Shown here: piece by piece, positions 46,672 to 57,652 of the stretch
Layout: the number at the start of each line of letters is the position of its first letter
Position numbering within the stretch: the stretch's first letter is position 1
Assembly: GCF_021130785.1 (NCBI RefSeq)
Contig: NW_025776245.1
Location: 124,001 to 188,000, forward strand
DNA from: Homalodisca vitripennis
Taxonomy: Eukaryota; Arthropoda; Insecta; Hemiptera; Cicadellidae
Direction of reading: 5' to 3'
DNA length: 64,000 nt
Made by a program: the position numbers and the translations under genes
The notes under the pieces: model-generated
Told to the model about the DNA's origin: nothing
Databases searched by the model: none
Seen by the model: the letters and a program-made list of their open reading frames with translations, nothing else

Positions 46672-47029
46672 TGTCTCGAGTTTTGTCAGTATCGTAAAAA
46701 AATAAATTAAAATAGTGCAGAAAATAAATTAAAATAGTGCAGAAATAATATTAAATAAAATTATTGGTATCTGATATAGATATGCAATAAGGTGCTAAAT
46801 GTTGATGCCAATAGCTTTATTCCGTATTATAGCCCTAATAAGATTAAAATATTGTCTTGAATCCACAAGTAATGGCAGTCAATAGAATAAATAAATAGTT
46901 GAAATGGATAATAAATAGTAAACAAATTAAAAGTATTATTTAATAGTTTAAAACGACATAGAATAGTTTAAAATCACATAAAATAGTTTAAAACAATTAA
47001 ATTAATTATTTCCACGCAGCAAAAATGTA

Positions 47030-47105
47030 GCGCAGTGAGCGGGAATCGATCTATCGTCTTGTCCGTGTACAATCCGCACCGCTGTCACTGAGCTACGGCT
47101 GATAA
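47030..47105 (-). repeat. tRNA-derived SINE head
   Basis: On the minus strand GTAGCTCAGTGACAGCGG resembles a pol III A box and GATCGATTCCCGC a B box, about 40 bp apart, the arrangement of a tRNA gene. The acceptor stems do not pair well and there is no anticodon stem I would trust, so it is a SINE head or tRNA pseudogene, not a functional tRNA. Confidence 0.65.
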
Positions 47106-47109
47106 GAGT

Positions 47110-50100
47110 GACGCTTGCAGCGTACTGGTATATGACTCGCACGAAATTAGGACGAGTGAATAGGCACGTGTGATTAACTCCAGATTTTGCCTGTTTGTTA
47201 GTCAGAGTGAGGTTATAATGTAGTTTCATGTGCCTTACTCACTTGAATGTCCAATGCCATAAGAATTCAATTTATAATAAAAGTCACAGTTAATAAATGT
47301 AAATTTCTGACCCGGGTTCATGTAGCCCCATTTTCAGGTTGTGCACTTTTACAAACTCATAATATTTAACGTGTTAAGTAAATAACTAACAACATTCACA
47401 TACATTTATTATCTTTAGAAATACACTAGAAAAAAAAACTGTCTTTACCTTAAATAGATCAGTTGCATACAGGCACGCACAGATAGATGTTTGCAGAACA
47501 CTAATCCAACTGTTTATTCTGCTAGTCAACATACATCAGGCTCTCCCTAGTGCTACTACCTGTCTGGGAATAGGTCAATTACGTCCTTGCGTTGCGTTAC
47601 GCAGAACCTAGGCTGAGTTGAAACAGGTTTTTCTATGCAGCTCAAGTAGCCCCTAAAGGCTAAAGTAGCCCCGGTTTACGGTACAGGTGACTGTACCATT
47701 GATTCTACTGGACTACGTATTCGCGTTTGAGTGGCCTGAGGCTCTGACGGCCGAGGACCTCGCCCACAAGCAATAGACGCGAACAATCTGTTAAACTCAT
47801 TGGCGATCTCAGCTTCATCCTGTACCAAGGTATCTTCAATTTTGATTTGATCTGTTTTTGAGATTTGTTTATATTGTTAATATGTCCCAAACGATCTTGG
47901 AAACATTTTTAGAAAAAAGACGTTTTTTAGACATATGATTTCGAAGCTTGGATCATTTTTCGGTAATTTTTGAAATTTTAATTTGAATCTTATCTATAAA
48001 TTTCTTATCTATCTTTTGAAATCAATATTCCTTTCGTGATCCATGTATTTCTTGTTTTTATTTCATATCTTAATTGTTTTTGTTAGACAGCATAAATTTA
48101 AATGAAAATTTACACAATTATTGAATGCCTGGAACTGCTTTTCTACCGTTTGGCTTGAATGTAGAAAATGTCATTGTTCATTAAAAAGAGAGGCATTTAG
48201 AAGTGCAATGTTGCTATCCCTTATGTCTCTTTTTGTATTAATTTTGGGTTATACTACATCTAGTACTATAAAAGTGAAAACACGTAAAACGTGAATATTA
48301 TTTATTTTTGAACATACTAAACTGTTTATAATGTGGACATTTAGGAAGGATATTATTTAATTATTCTTTTTAGGAAATTAGTTGTATATAAACAGTGTTT
48401 AATATGTTCTAGATATTATAAGAAACAACTACAACTTTATGTCATATTCCAGAGTACGTTGCAAAACATGATTATTTTTCTTTAAAGAGATGAGCTCTCA
48501 CTACAAACTATAGGGTACTGTTACATGTGACAAAAAGAACAACAAAGTAAGTGCATGGAATCTTATATCTCTTTTAGTTTGCCATCCATTCCTCTGTTCG
48601 TTTGTACTTTATAGAAAATCATATTAACAACTAATCAACCAACATTAACTTTAAGTTTTTAATATAAATAACTTGTCAACTGTTTTTTATTCCGTTACTG
48701 AAGTGATATTTTACCGTGAGGAAACTTGCGATGGGGCATGTATGATCGGCCAAAGCTTTCAATATGTCGGTTATTAGCTATCCGAATTTACTTATACATT
48801 TCAAGGAAATTGTTATTTCTGTCACGTCTGTCAGAGTTTATCGTAACATTTTAAAATTTAGTCTGCTCATTCGACGGAATGTATTTTATTAATCACCCCC
48901 CAACAACATAACGAAAATTTACTTAAAGTATATTGAGTAGTTTTTAAAATATATTATAAATAAAGAACACATACATGCAGACGGTAAATTAAAAGAGATA
49001 GGCTATTGCTTGCGTTTAGTTTTAATTCCCTTTTGGACCTTAGTATAGAATCCTAATTATTCTGCAACTATCTAATTATTACTGATTTAATATTTACTTG
49101 ATTGATGCTATGTTTTTCATGTTATATCAGTATACTCATTATAGTTCCAAAATTTAGTATGAAAAAGTAAGGGGGGGTCAAAAATGTGTAACAAGTCTAT
49201 ACTGACATCTGGTCTAGTCAATCATAATACAATTCCCAACTTCCATACAAGCTAGACCATTCATTTTTTGTAATAGACCTTTCGTCAAGTGATTATAGCT
49301 GGTTTTTTTCTTGTTGCCAACGCAATTTTAGTTGCTACCAAAATCTACATTAATAGATAGATGATATTTAATGATTATACAGGTTTCATAATGATTTGAA
49401 CTTTGGGTAAAAATTGACGTGGTTAAATAAATAATAAAACTAACAATATTTTCATGTTCACGAGTACAGAAAAATGAGGTTAAATTGTTCCTTGGTAGCG
49501 GTATTTACAAGGTGAAAGGCCTTTATTTTTGTTGTGCAGTAATTGACTGCTGAGTAAACAATTACACCATTGAATTTGATATTAATTTGTCGACCGTTGC
49601 CAAGAAAGAGCCTACACAAGCATTACTTGGACTGTAGAGTTGTGAGAGAGAGCTGACTGCCGCCAGTAAGAGGATTGTACTGTTGTAGTGTTGACTCCGC
49701 GGTTACTCAATCCTATTAGTCAACCCGCAGTGATACTCCTCATCCCTCCTACAATTCACATGCAAAATGGTAATCTTGTTTATGTGTGGTCTCTAACGCT
49801 GTAATACCCGTTTTAGTTGGTGTTCAACACTCCATATAAACAGCGAGATTACCGTCTCCTTAACCTGATGTTATCATCTTTATGCAATTCGGAGAATCTT
49901 TTTGGAAAGCTTGTTTTATTTTAATTTAAAAATAATCGAAATAAAAATATTTCAGTGGTATATATCTTGTTGACTGCAAAGTGTTCATTACAACACTAAG
50001 TTAACAACAAGAGTTAGTTCATTGCCATTGAAATTAAAATATGTTTAATGTAAATTATGTTTAGTATTTTGATTTATTTGTTTTTTCCTGTTACTACACG

Positions 50101-50590
50101 ACAAAATGTAATAATACTTTATTACATTTTGTCGGATAAATAACCATAAATTGTAATATTAGTTATAAAATTACTAAGCAATTTTGAATTAGAATAGAAT
50201 AGTTATTCATCTTGTTTATTAAATTATCATATTTTTGAACTTAAATAGACACATGTGTTATTTTCCAAATCGTACTAACTCCATTCATCCAAATTTTACA
50301 GAAAATAAGAAAAATTATCGTAAGTTTATTGTTCAAGATAATTTTTAGGTTTATGCATAATTTTAAGGCCATTAGTTTCTTGAATTTATTGATATTTAAT
50401 AAATCATTATGTTCTTCATTACCAATTTTTTTAAATATATAAAAAACTGCGATAATACTTTTTGGAAATAAATTTGGTACGTAGTACTTTTTGGAAACAT
50501 ACTATGTGGAATTAGGACTTTTTGGAACAATACATTCAATTCATACAAAGAATTATTTTTATTAGTCACAACTTAAGTTGGCCTGTCACT
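47110..50590. other. Long AT-rich gene-free interval
   Basis: No supported gene. AAGTAGCCCC-type motifs at about 47322, 47644 and 47663 (the last reads AAAGTAGCCCCGGTTTACGG) may be subterminal repeats of a lost DNA element. Near 50103-50134, ACGACAAAATGTAATAATAC and its inverse ATTACATTTTGTCGG form an inverted repeat. GTACTTTTTGGAA-type repeats lie at 50455-50530. Confidence 0.5.
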
Positions 50591-50598
50591 TAGCAATT

Positions 50599-53238
50599 TT
50601 ACAAAAGGTCTTCGTTAGCAACAACAATGCCTTGGTCTTCAAGTTCGTCTTCTGTTGGATTTTCAAAAGCCTTCTTGTAAAAATCAATACTCTGCCACTC
50701 TCGACTTAATGCACTTAGAAGGTTTTTAACATCTCTTACTCTAGGGAAGTTATAGCATGACCGGTGGGATGCGCGTGAGGAGTGGAGGAGTTGAGCGCGT
50801 CGGGGCACAATCTAACGTAGGGGAGTGAATACGGTGCTACTAACCCTACTGAGAGTTTTCGGCTCACGGCTCATAGTGGTGGCGGGAGCCGAATATTGTA
50901 GTGTTTGCCAACATTTCTAGAACCTTATGTTCTTACCACGGTGGTATTTTATGATGAGCAATTTAGTATAGGAGACCTTGAGAATATTTGAACATTTCTA
51001 GACTCTTTTGAAGTTACGGCGACGGACTTTTATGATGGGGAATTCAATACAGGAAATCTTGGAAATATTGGGACCGGATGTACGTGATCTTAACAATAAC
51101 TATGTTCTGCCGAAATTGTGTTCATAGCTCACCCTTCTTAATGAGTTCGCAGTAGAGATACCTGGTGGTAAGAAAGGGTTCTCATAAATTGGGAAAGGGT
51201 ATGAATTTATATTATTCTTGATCTCCAACGACGACAACAGTTCAGAATTGTAATTGTTACGCTTTGTTAGCCATTAAAATTCAATTTATCATATACTAAC
51301 CGTGTAAGCTTCAGGATTTACGATAGTAGATACAATTATACACTACAAAATTGTCAACTGACATAGCCTAGCTGGTAATTTAAAAATTAATATAAAAATG
51401 GTTAAACTAATTTGTCAATATACACAGTAGAATAAAAAAAAACTCAGTTTTATCTACCAACTTGTATCAAGTTAATTTAATGATGTATACTTAAAATAAC
51501 AATAACGCCAAAGATCCACACGCAATAGTTAACATAACAAAACCCCGTTGTCGATGAAAATTATTTATTGTTCTTCGAACTACACCCAAATCAAAATTGT
51601 CCAGATTACTTTTAGTATGTTTGCGTTTTCTTACTTTGTTGGGCGTACTAAAAGAATTGCCAATTGGACTTATTTTTTTTTCTCCTTCAAAATTCGTCTC
51701 AGCGCACTTTCAAAAATTCCAGTTGCCTCTACGACACGCTGTTGAACTTTCTTCAAATTTATAAGTGTGTTGGTTTCTGCTTCCCGTTTCATAAAATGGG
51801 AAGCACTTCTCTTGCTTGGCCGTGTATAACCTTTCTACCTCCAATTTTAATTTTTACATTATGATCCATCTCAAACTCTTTACTTAAAAACGTAGTGAGC
51901 ACAACGCAATTAATTCACAAATTGTATTACAACTCGTGAATTGGCACAAGCGAATGTTTTTTGGGCGGCACGTATAGAAGACTGGAGACCGAAGTTCACA
52001 AGGCTAAATACGGCAACAGACTGAGCCGCTCCACCCCCCACCACTTTAGTTCCGTCTTTGCCTACGGCGCATCTCGAAGTCACCGGTCATGCTATAAATT
52101 CTCTACTATACTTTGACTTGTGTTATACGGCTGGCCTTGCGTTGTTGGCGAAGATTCAAAATTTCAGAATAAAATTTGGTGTTCTTCTTTAAAAGATAAA
52201 AATAATTAAAGTTAACGGAATAAACTGGTATAAAGCCAACTTTGGTTTTATGTTTCAGCTCAAGCACAATGACTTTTGCTTCTGTGACCTTGAAATCCTT
52301 TTTGGTTCTGATAATGTCCCCTCTAGCGGTTTGTCAGTCTTGGACGATAACAGTAGAACCTAAGCAATGTAAAGTTCCCACCGAGGATACAAGAGCATCG
52401 TAATCAGATGGCAACAAGATTGTATCTTTCTGTCTTAGCTTTTTTTCAAGGATTCCAAATGCTCGGTCTGCTGGCATGTAGGAGTGACCTCTTATTGGAA
52501 AAAACCACTCATATTCTATGTTTCTTGAAAGGAAAACTTGTGCAGCATGATTATCATTGCGTAGTTTTTATTTTGGTTGGAGCATGAATCACAGAAAAAA
52601 CGAAGCTTTTTAATTTCATCTAGCTTCGGTGCAATAGCATGGTGTAATAAGTTGCTTAGGCACGATATAATTTCATTACTGCCTCTGCCCTACTCACTTT
52701 CGACCAACATTTAGAAATGAACAGTATCTTTCTTTAAGGACCCGTTTTCATTGTGAATAACAGCAGCAAAGATATAATACCATATCTAACGGGCATAAAA
52801 AGCCTCACTGGTTGGAGTCTTTGGTAGGGGTTGATTTTGCATCAGGTCAAAATTTATGGTCAATGTACCATCTGGAAATGTGTTAAGTTCTTGATAAAAC
52901 CTGTTTGCTCTAGCCTTATAAAGTTGTAGATTAGTAGAAAAAACTCGTTTTTCTTCATCACTCTTAGTATTCGATTTAAGCTTATGTTTTAATAATATGC
53001 ACTCACTGCACACATCGCTTTTGCTGGACCCAAATCCTAGATTGAACCTGGTCATGAAAATACGATAATATGTACTGTACTTACAATCTTTTCCATCATC
53101 AGTGGCACAGAAAAGCTCCCAAATTTTCTTGACATTTAAATGATTGGCTAGGTATGCACGCCCCGGTGAGTTTGATCTTCCATCATGCTTTTCCCGGCAT
53201 TTGAAGGATTTTATATGGGCAGTTATTTTGTTATTCAG
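50599..53238 (-). pseudogene. Sola-like transposase interrupted by two DNA elements
   Basis: Reading leftward: HIKSFKCREKHDGRSNSPGR and LNVKKIWELFCATDDGKDC (53100-53230), then MTRFNLGFGSSKSDVCSECI. The first Asp block is TINFDLMQNQPLPKTP (about 52850). A frameshifted core has RFFCDSCSNQNKN (about 52570-52600) and WFFPIRGHSYMPADRAFGIL (about 52450-52510). A tail ends LNLRQQRKASRITQ near 52130. A TIR element (50753-52098) follows, after which the same frame resumes NFPRVRDVKNLLSALSREWQ and ends at 50599 with EDQGIVVANEDLL. All three Asp blocks are still readable. The N-terminal third is missing, cut off at the hAT element boundary. Confidence 0.85.
50753..52098 (-). mobile_element. TIR element carrying a Tc1/mariner-like N-terminus
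   Basis: TIRs TATAGCATGACCGGTG (50753-50768) and the inverse CACCGGTCATGCTATA (52083-52098) bound 1.35 kb. TATA sits at each boundary, and removing the element with one TATA rejoins the host Sola-like frame (AGA ATT TAT AAC TTC). Inside, 51490-51870 (-) encodes a broken helix-turn-helix N-terminus: GGRKVIHGQAR, then QQRVVEATGIFESALRRILK, STPNK and LDNFDLGVVRRTINNF. This resembles the DDE_3-type Tc1/mariner transposases of insects. The catalytic domain is absent. Confidence 0.78.
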
Positions 53239-55732
53239 TCTTCAACTCGCTAATTCCAGCCACACCGCGAGTTTCATCATTTTTACCACGCCCCCTCTGG
53301 TTATTTGGAGACCCCCCCACGCCCCCTACACATATCAATAGTTGTACGTATGGTGAAAATTTAAACAAGTATTACATGAAAAACGAATATAATAACTGAT
53401 ACAAAATTTAACATTGTAACACAGATTCATTTTCAATTTAAGGAAGGTGAAACAATAGGCCTACCTACTTACAAAAACAAAACATAAAATGTAATTTAGT
53501 GAGATGGGTGCGCTTACATGTTCTGGATAAGCTGACAGATCCTGGGTTGAGTTTCAGACAAAGCACAGCGTAGGTCACTTTCGACATCAAGTTTGTTGCG
53601 GTACTTGGTTTTGATCGCCACAAGAGTTGAAAACGCTTTTTCGCACATGTATGTTGTTGAAAAAGGCAAGTACATCCGAACAGCTTTCCCTGAAACACTG
53701 GGGTAAACTTTTAAGTACTTTAACCAAAATGAGGGCTTGTCCATTTTGTCAAAATCGTATCTTGCAGCAGAGTCATTTTTTATTTCTATTCCCTCCTCTT
53801 GCAACTCTTCTGGCAGCAACTGTATGTCCATGTTGAACGGGTCAGTTGATAGTCTGTACAACTCCTCTGACAAGTTAGGAAAGTACCTGCTGAACTCCTC
53901 CTTGAGGTTCTTCAAATGGTCAATTATCAAGTTTTTCAAAAGCGGGTCCTTCAAAAACGTCCTCAAAAAATACTTCTTCTGAGACTGACACTACTTTGCT
54001 GAAACTTGAATAGTTGCTGGGGTTCATTGACACTTTACGTATCCAAAGTTGTAGTTTCTCAACGTACATCTTGATGGCATCCCGATGTGTTACTATATTT
54101 GAGTCTGCACCTTGCAGTCTCAAGTTTAGGTTATTTAACGTGTCAAAAAAGTCTGATAAATAGGCCAAACTCACTTGGTTCCAGGGTTTTTTGAAATCTG
54201 CACTAAGCTCGTTTTGTTTCTGCTGTGCCAAAAACGTTATCACTTCATCACGGAGTTCAAATAGTCTTCCCAACATATTGCCTTTTGATAGCCATCGTAC
54301 TTCTGTATGAAATAGCAGCGTTTTGTGATCACTTCCTAAATCTTCACACAGAATTTTAAACAGTCGAGTATTTAATGCACTGTTCTTAACGTAGTTGACT
54401 ACTTTAATACAAAGCTTTAAAACAGCATTGAGTTCGTTAGGAAGAGTTTTTGCTGCCAAGGCTTGGCGGTGAATAAAACAATGAGTCCCAACCACATCAG
54501 CATTCTTCTCTTTGACCAACTGCATAAAGCCTGAACGAGAACCCAGCATTGAAGGAGCACCATCTGTGCATACACCAATAAGTTTTTGCCAAGAAAGTTC
54601 GTGTTTCTTAAAAAAGTCTGATACTGCTTCCATCTCATCTACAGCTTTAGTAGTGGTCAACAGCTCAGTAGAAAACATCAGTTCATCCTTCATTTTTTCA
54701 TTTTCAATGTAACGAACATATACAAGCAAATGAGAGCATTGTGCTATGTCTGTACTCTCGTCAAGCTGGATAGCAAAAAACGGTGATTTTTATTGCATCA
54801 ACCACCTGGTTTTTAATGTCCTTGGCCATATCATCAATGCGGCGTTTTTACGGTGTTGTCTGAAAGTGGTATTTGTGATAGCTTTTGCCTACTATCAGTT
54901 CCAAGGACAACATCGGCTGCTTTTAAAATGCACGGTTTAACAAGCGTTTCACCAATAGTGTGACTTTTCTTTTCCTTAGCAATAATAAGAGATAATTCAT
55001 ATGAAGCTTCAAGCACTTTTAGAGATGACTGAGCAGCAGATCCAGTGCTATCTAACTTCATGCGCTTTAAATTCTTAGATTTTGCAGCGAAAAACTCTTT
55101 AGGTTTGTCCTTTAAAGAGGCATGTTTGGTTGGCAAATGTCTCAGAAGACGATTAGGCCTCATCGCGTCATTGCTTAATACCTAATAGCAAATAACGCAC
55201 TGAGGGTGATCAACATTATCTTTAAGCAAGGAAACAAACCCATATTGAATATAATCGTCAATATACTTGCGTTTCTTTGCCGTGTTCATCTTCTCTGATT
55301 CAGCTTCACACAGAACTCACACAACACAAAAACAATTACTCCAATTCAAACGTCGCAGCAATTACAGAACACCCACAATACAGCAAACACGCTGACGATA
55401 ATTCACGGAAAGCACTGTTGGCACAACGGACTGGCGAACGGACTAGTTACAACGCAAGCACTGAACAAAGTGCAAGGTTATTGACATTGGATTGAAGATG
55501 CGGTGGGGGTAGTGGTAGGCGGGCGTGGTAGGGGTGGAGGGACACTCGCACTCACGCCAAGGCCAAATGGAGGTAACGGGTGGTGGGAGTCATGGATGGC
55601 GGGAGGGGAGTATTATTATGAGGAAATTATTTTTGTAATTTTTTTTATTTATTTCATTTGGGTGTCACGCCCCCCCCTGGATTTTCTCCACGCCCCCCCC
55701 AGGGGGCGCGCCCCCCAGTTTGGGAACCGCTG
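53236..55732 (-). mobile_element. hAT-superfamily transposon
   Basis: The right end is CAGCGGTTCCCAAACT (inverse at 55717-55732), a standard hAT TIR, followed inward by C/G-rich CACGCCCCCC blocks. Similar CACGCCCCCT blocks appear inside the left end (53288-53330). The left terminus (CAGTCTTCAA at about 53236) is degraded and I find no matching 8-bp TSD. One transposase gene lies inside. Confidence 0.75.
53514..55289 (-). pseudogene. hAT transposase (BED finger, hATC tail)
   Basis: The start MNTAKKRKYIDDYIQYGF leads to a BED-type zinc finger (HPQCVICY, then RLLRHLPTKH). The RNase-H core follows: TVFAIQLDESTDIAQCSHLL, KLIGVCTDGAPSMLGSRSGF and THCFIHRQALAAKTLPNEL, with the insertion domain VRWLSKGNMLGRLFELRDEV. 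The C-terminal hATC dimerisation region is SFWLKYLKVYPSV, TTYMCEKAFSTLVAIKTKYR. It resembles ZBED5/SCAND3-like hAT transposases. A stop replaces a residue after CVICY (about 55180), with frameshifts near 54790-54830 and 53960. Intact length would be about 590 aa. Confidence 0.88.
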
Positions 55733-56550
55733 GTATAGAACAACCTGGAAGCCACTTTGAGCACCTATTGTGGGTTAGATATTTTTTTTAAATAATAATT
55801 AAAAATAAATGATAATAATTACATTAATAATACTTTACTTTGTACAAATAAAGTATTTGTACTTTACTGGTATTTTCATTTCTGACATTTGGGCCACCCT
55901 GTATATTAACTATTAGTTCATAATTAATATCATCTATGGCTATCAATCACGTAATTATTCAAGTTTATAAGCAACTAATTTCCTCAATATTAATAGTTAA
56001 TCTGACCCTACTTAAGTAAATTGCATCACGAGCAATTGTTGTGTGTACGTAATCACAGCAGAGAATTAAATTGCAAAGCTTTTAACATAAGCGCTCTCAA
56101 GCGGCAAATGAAGGAACCATCAGAACTTGGTAATGACTGCTTCGCCTTAACAGCTTCACCTGGCAGCTTGCAACAATGTGCTGTACTTGTCGGCTAATAG
56201 ACTCTTCCTATGCAGCGTTAAACACGTATAAAGTACTTATACAATACATTAAAAACAAATATTTTGCACGTTATCAGTTGTTAATATAAGATAAATAATA
56301 ATGTTTCATTCTTAAAAGTAATTGTCCTTTTGTTATATGACTTGCTAACGTTCACACGTATACGACGAAGTAAATTTTTTCGGACACTATTATTTTGTAG
56401 TGGTACAATAAATAATCTAGGTTTCCTGTACTCACGATTAAAGTCCTTTTTAGTTATACAGTATATTTAATCATATAATTTAGGAAGCTAACATTTATGT
56501 AGTATAGTCTAAATTTGATATTTATTTATATTACATTACAGCCATTATTT
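55733..56550. other. Gene-free AT-rich interval
   Basis: No supported gene; AT-rich sequence. CCACCCTGTATATTA at about 55893 resembles a Tc1/mariner terminus without a visible partner. Confidence 0.5.
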
Positions 56551-57652
56551 TGGAACAGATGGGACAGTTTTAGTGTGTTTTTTACCCTAAAGAAAGCTGA
56601 ATAAGTTAAATAATGGGTATTAAAGTGAAATTTACAACATAATTGGTTGCTTAAAGAGTTGATGTAAATTAATATGCAAGTGGTTAAAAAATACAATTAT
56701 TATAATATTAAGAGTTTAAAGAGTTCAAAAATGTGTAAAGGATGGGACACAATTAGGAAGTGTAGCAAGTGATGGGAGTAGTAATTCAGTTATGTCCATA
56801 TCTTTAACACAACAGGAAAAATACTACCTATTAATCAGATTGGATAGTTTTCAGTTTTATACTTATCTTTATCATTATAATAAAACGTTATCTAGCAATA
56901 AATCATGTTCCAATGTAACGCATGGGACACTGATTTGTAACGGATGGGACGAGTAACCAAACGTTGGTGATATAGCGTGGGTTTAGAATAAAAGGGTACT
57001 AAGTGCACAATCCTAAAATTTTCAGGAGGGAGCATCAAAGATTTGACATATCGGTTTGAAATTGTTTCAGGCTCAAATAACTTGCTTGTAGATTTTTTAA
57101 ATGCTATATCATCTAAAAGTTTGAATTATTCAATTAGTTAGTGGTAAATGATTAAAGTTCTTTTAAAAAATTAAACTTTTTGTTTTCAGTTAGAACCTTA
57201 TTATTTTTAATATTTTAATAATATAACATAAAAAGGTTCCAAGAGGTAGTTAGAACTATTTTATTTAACTTTTTTTTATGTGCTTATTTAAAAAAGTTCT
57301 ATTTACTAGTTAGAACTATATTAATCTAAAATATAAGCAATCATTTAATGTAAGGACAGTTCAATGTACCACTTAGAACTCTATTAAATTAAATGAAATC
57401 ACAATATTATTTTTTCCACCTTTCAGTCATAAGATTAATTTCTAATCTTATAACACCAGAGCATCATATTTGAATAGGTAAACAAAATAAACAAAAACTA
57501 CAATTAGTATAGTTAATTTTATTATTAACAATGTCGGTATAAAAAATTTACAAAACTGCACTAATTAACTTAAGTGCTATGTCTATCACACCTGGATTGT
57601 GAAAACAGTAAATAAAAATATGATATTTCTAAGAGAGTTTTCAACACAATGT

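Larger units (their letters stand above)
42884..46690 (-). mobile_element. LINE with FLYWCH/esterase ORF1, internally deleted
   Basis: The 3' end is the TTATTATTATCAG-type tail at 42884-42895, and the 5' coding start is at 46671. ORF1 (45046-46671) is followed by ORF2 with apurinic-type endonuclease (43862-44900) and the end of a reverse transcriptase (43057-43861). The palm and fingers of the RT, including YxDD, are missing: at about 43861 the endonuclease tail (LLAQETWSFL) runs straight into the post-catalytic RT region (ELNSTIQIFNELNL). It appears to be inserted in R2-like sequence on its left side. TSDs are not identified. Confidence 0.85.

Noticed and set aside
47030..47105. Functional tRNA gene
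   Set aside because: Acceptor stem does not pair and no reliable anticodon arm; SINE head fits better.
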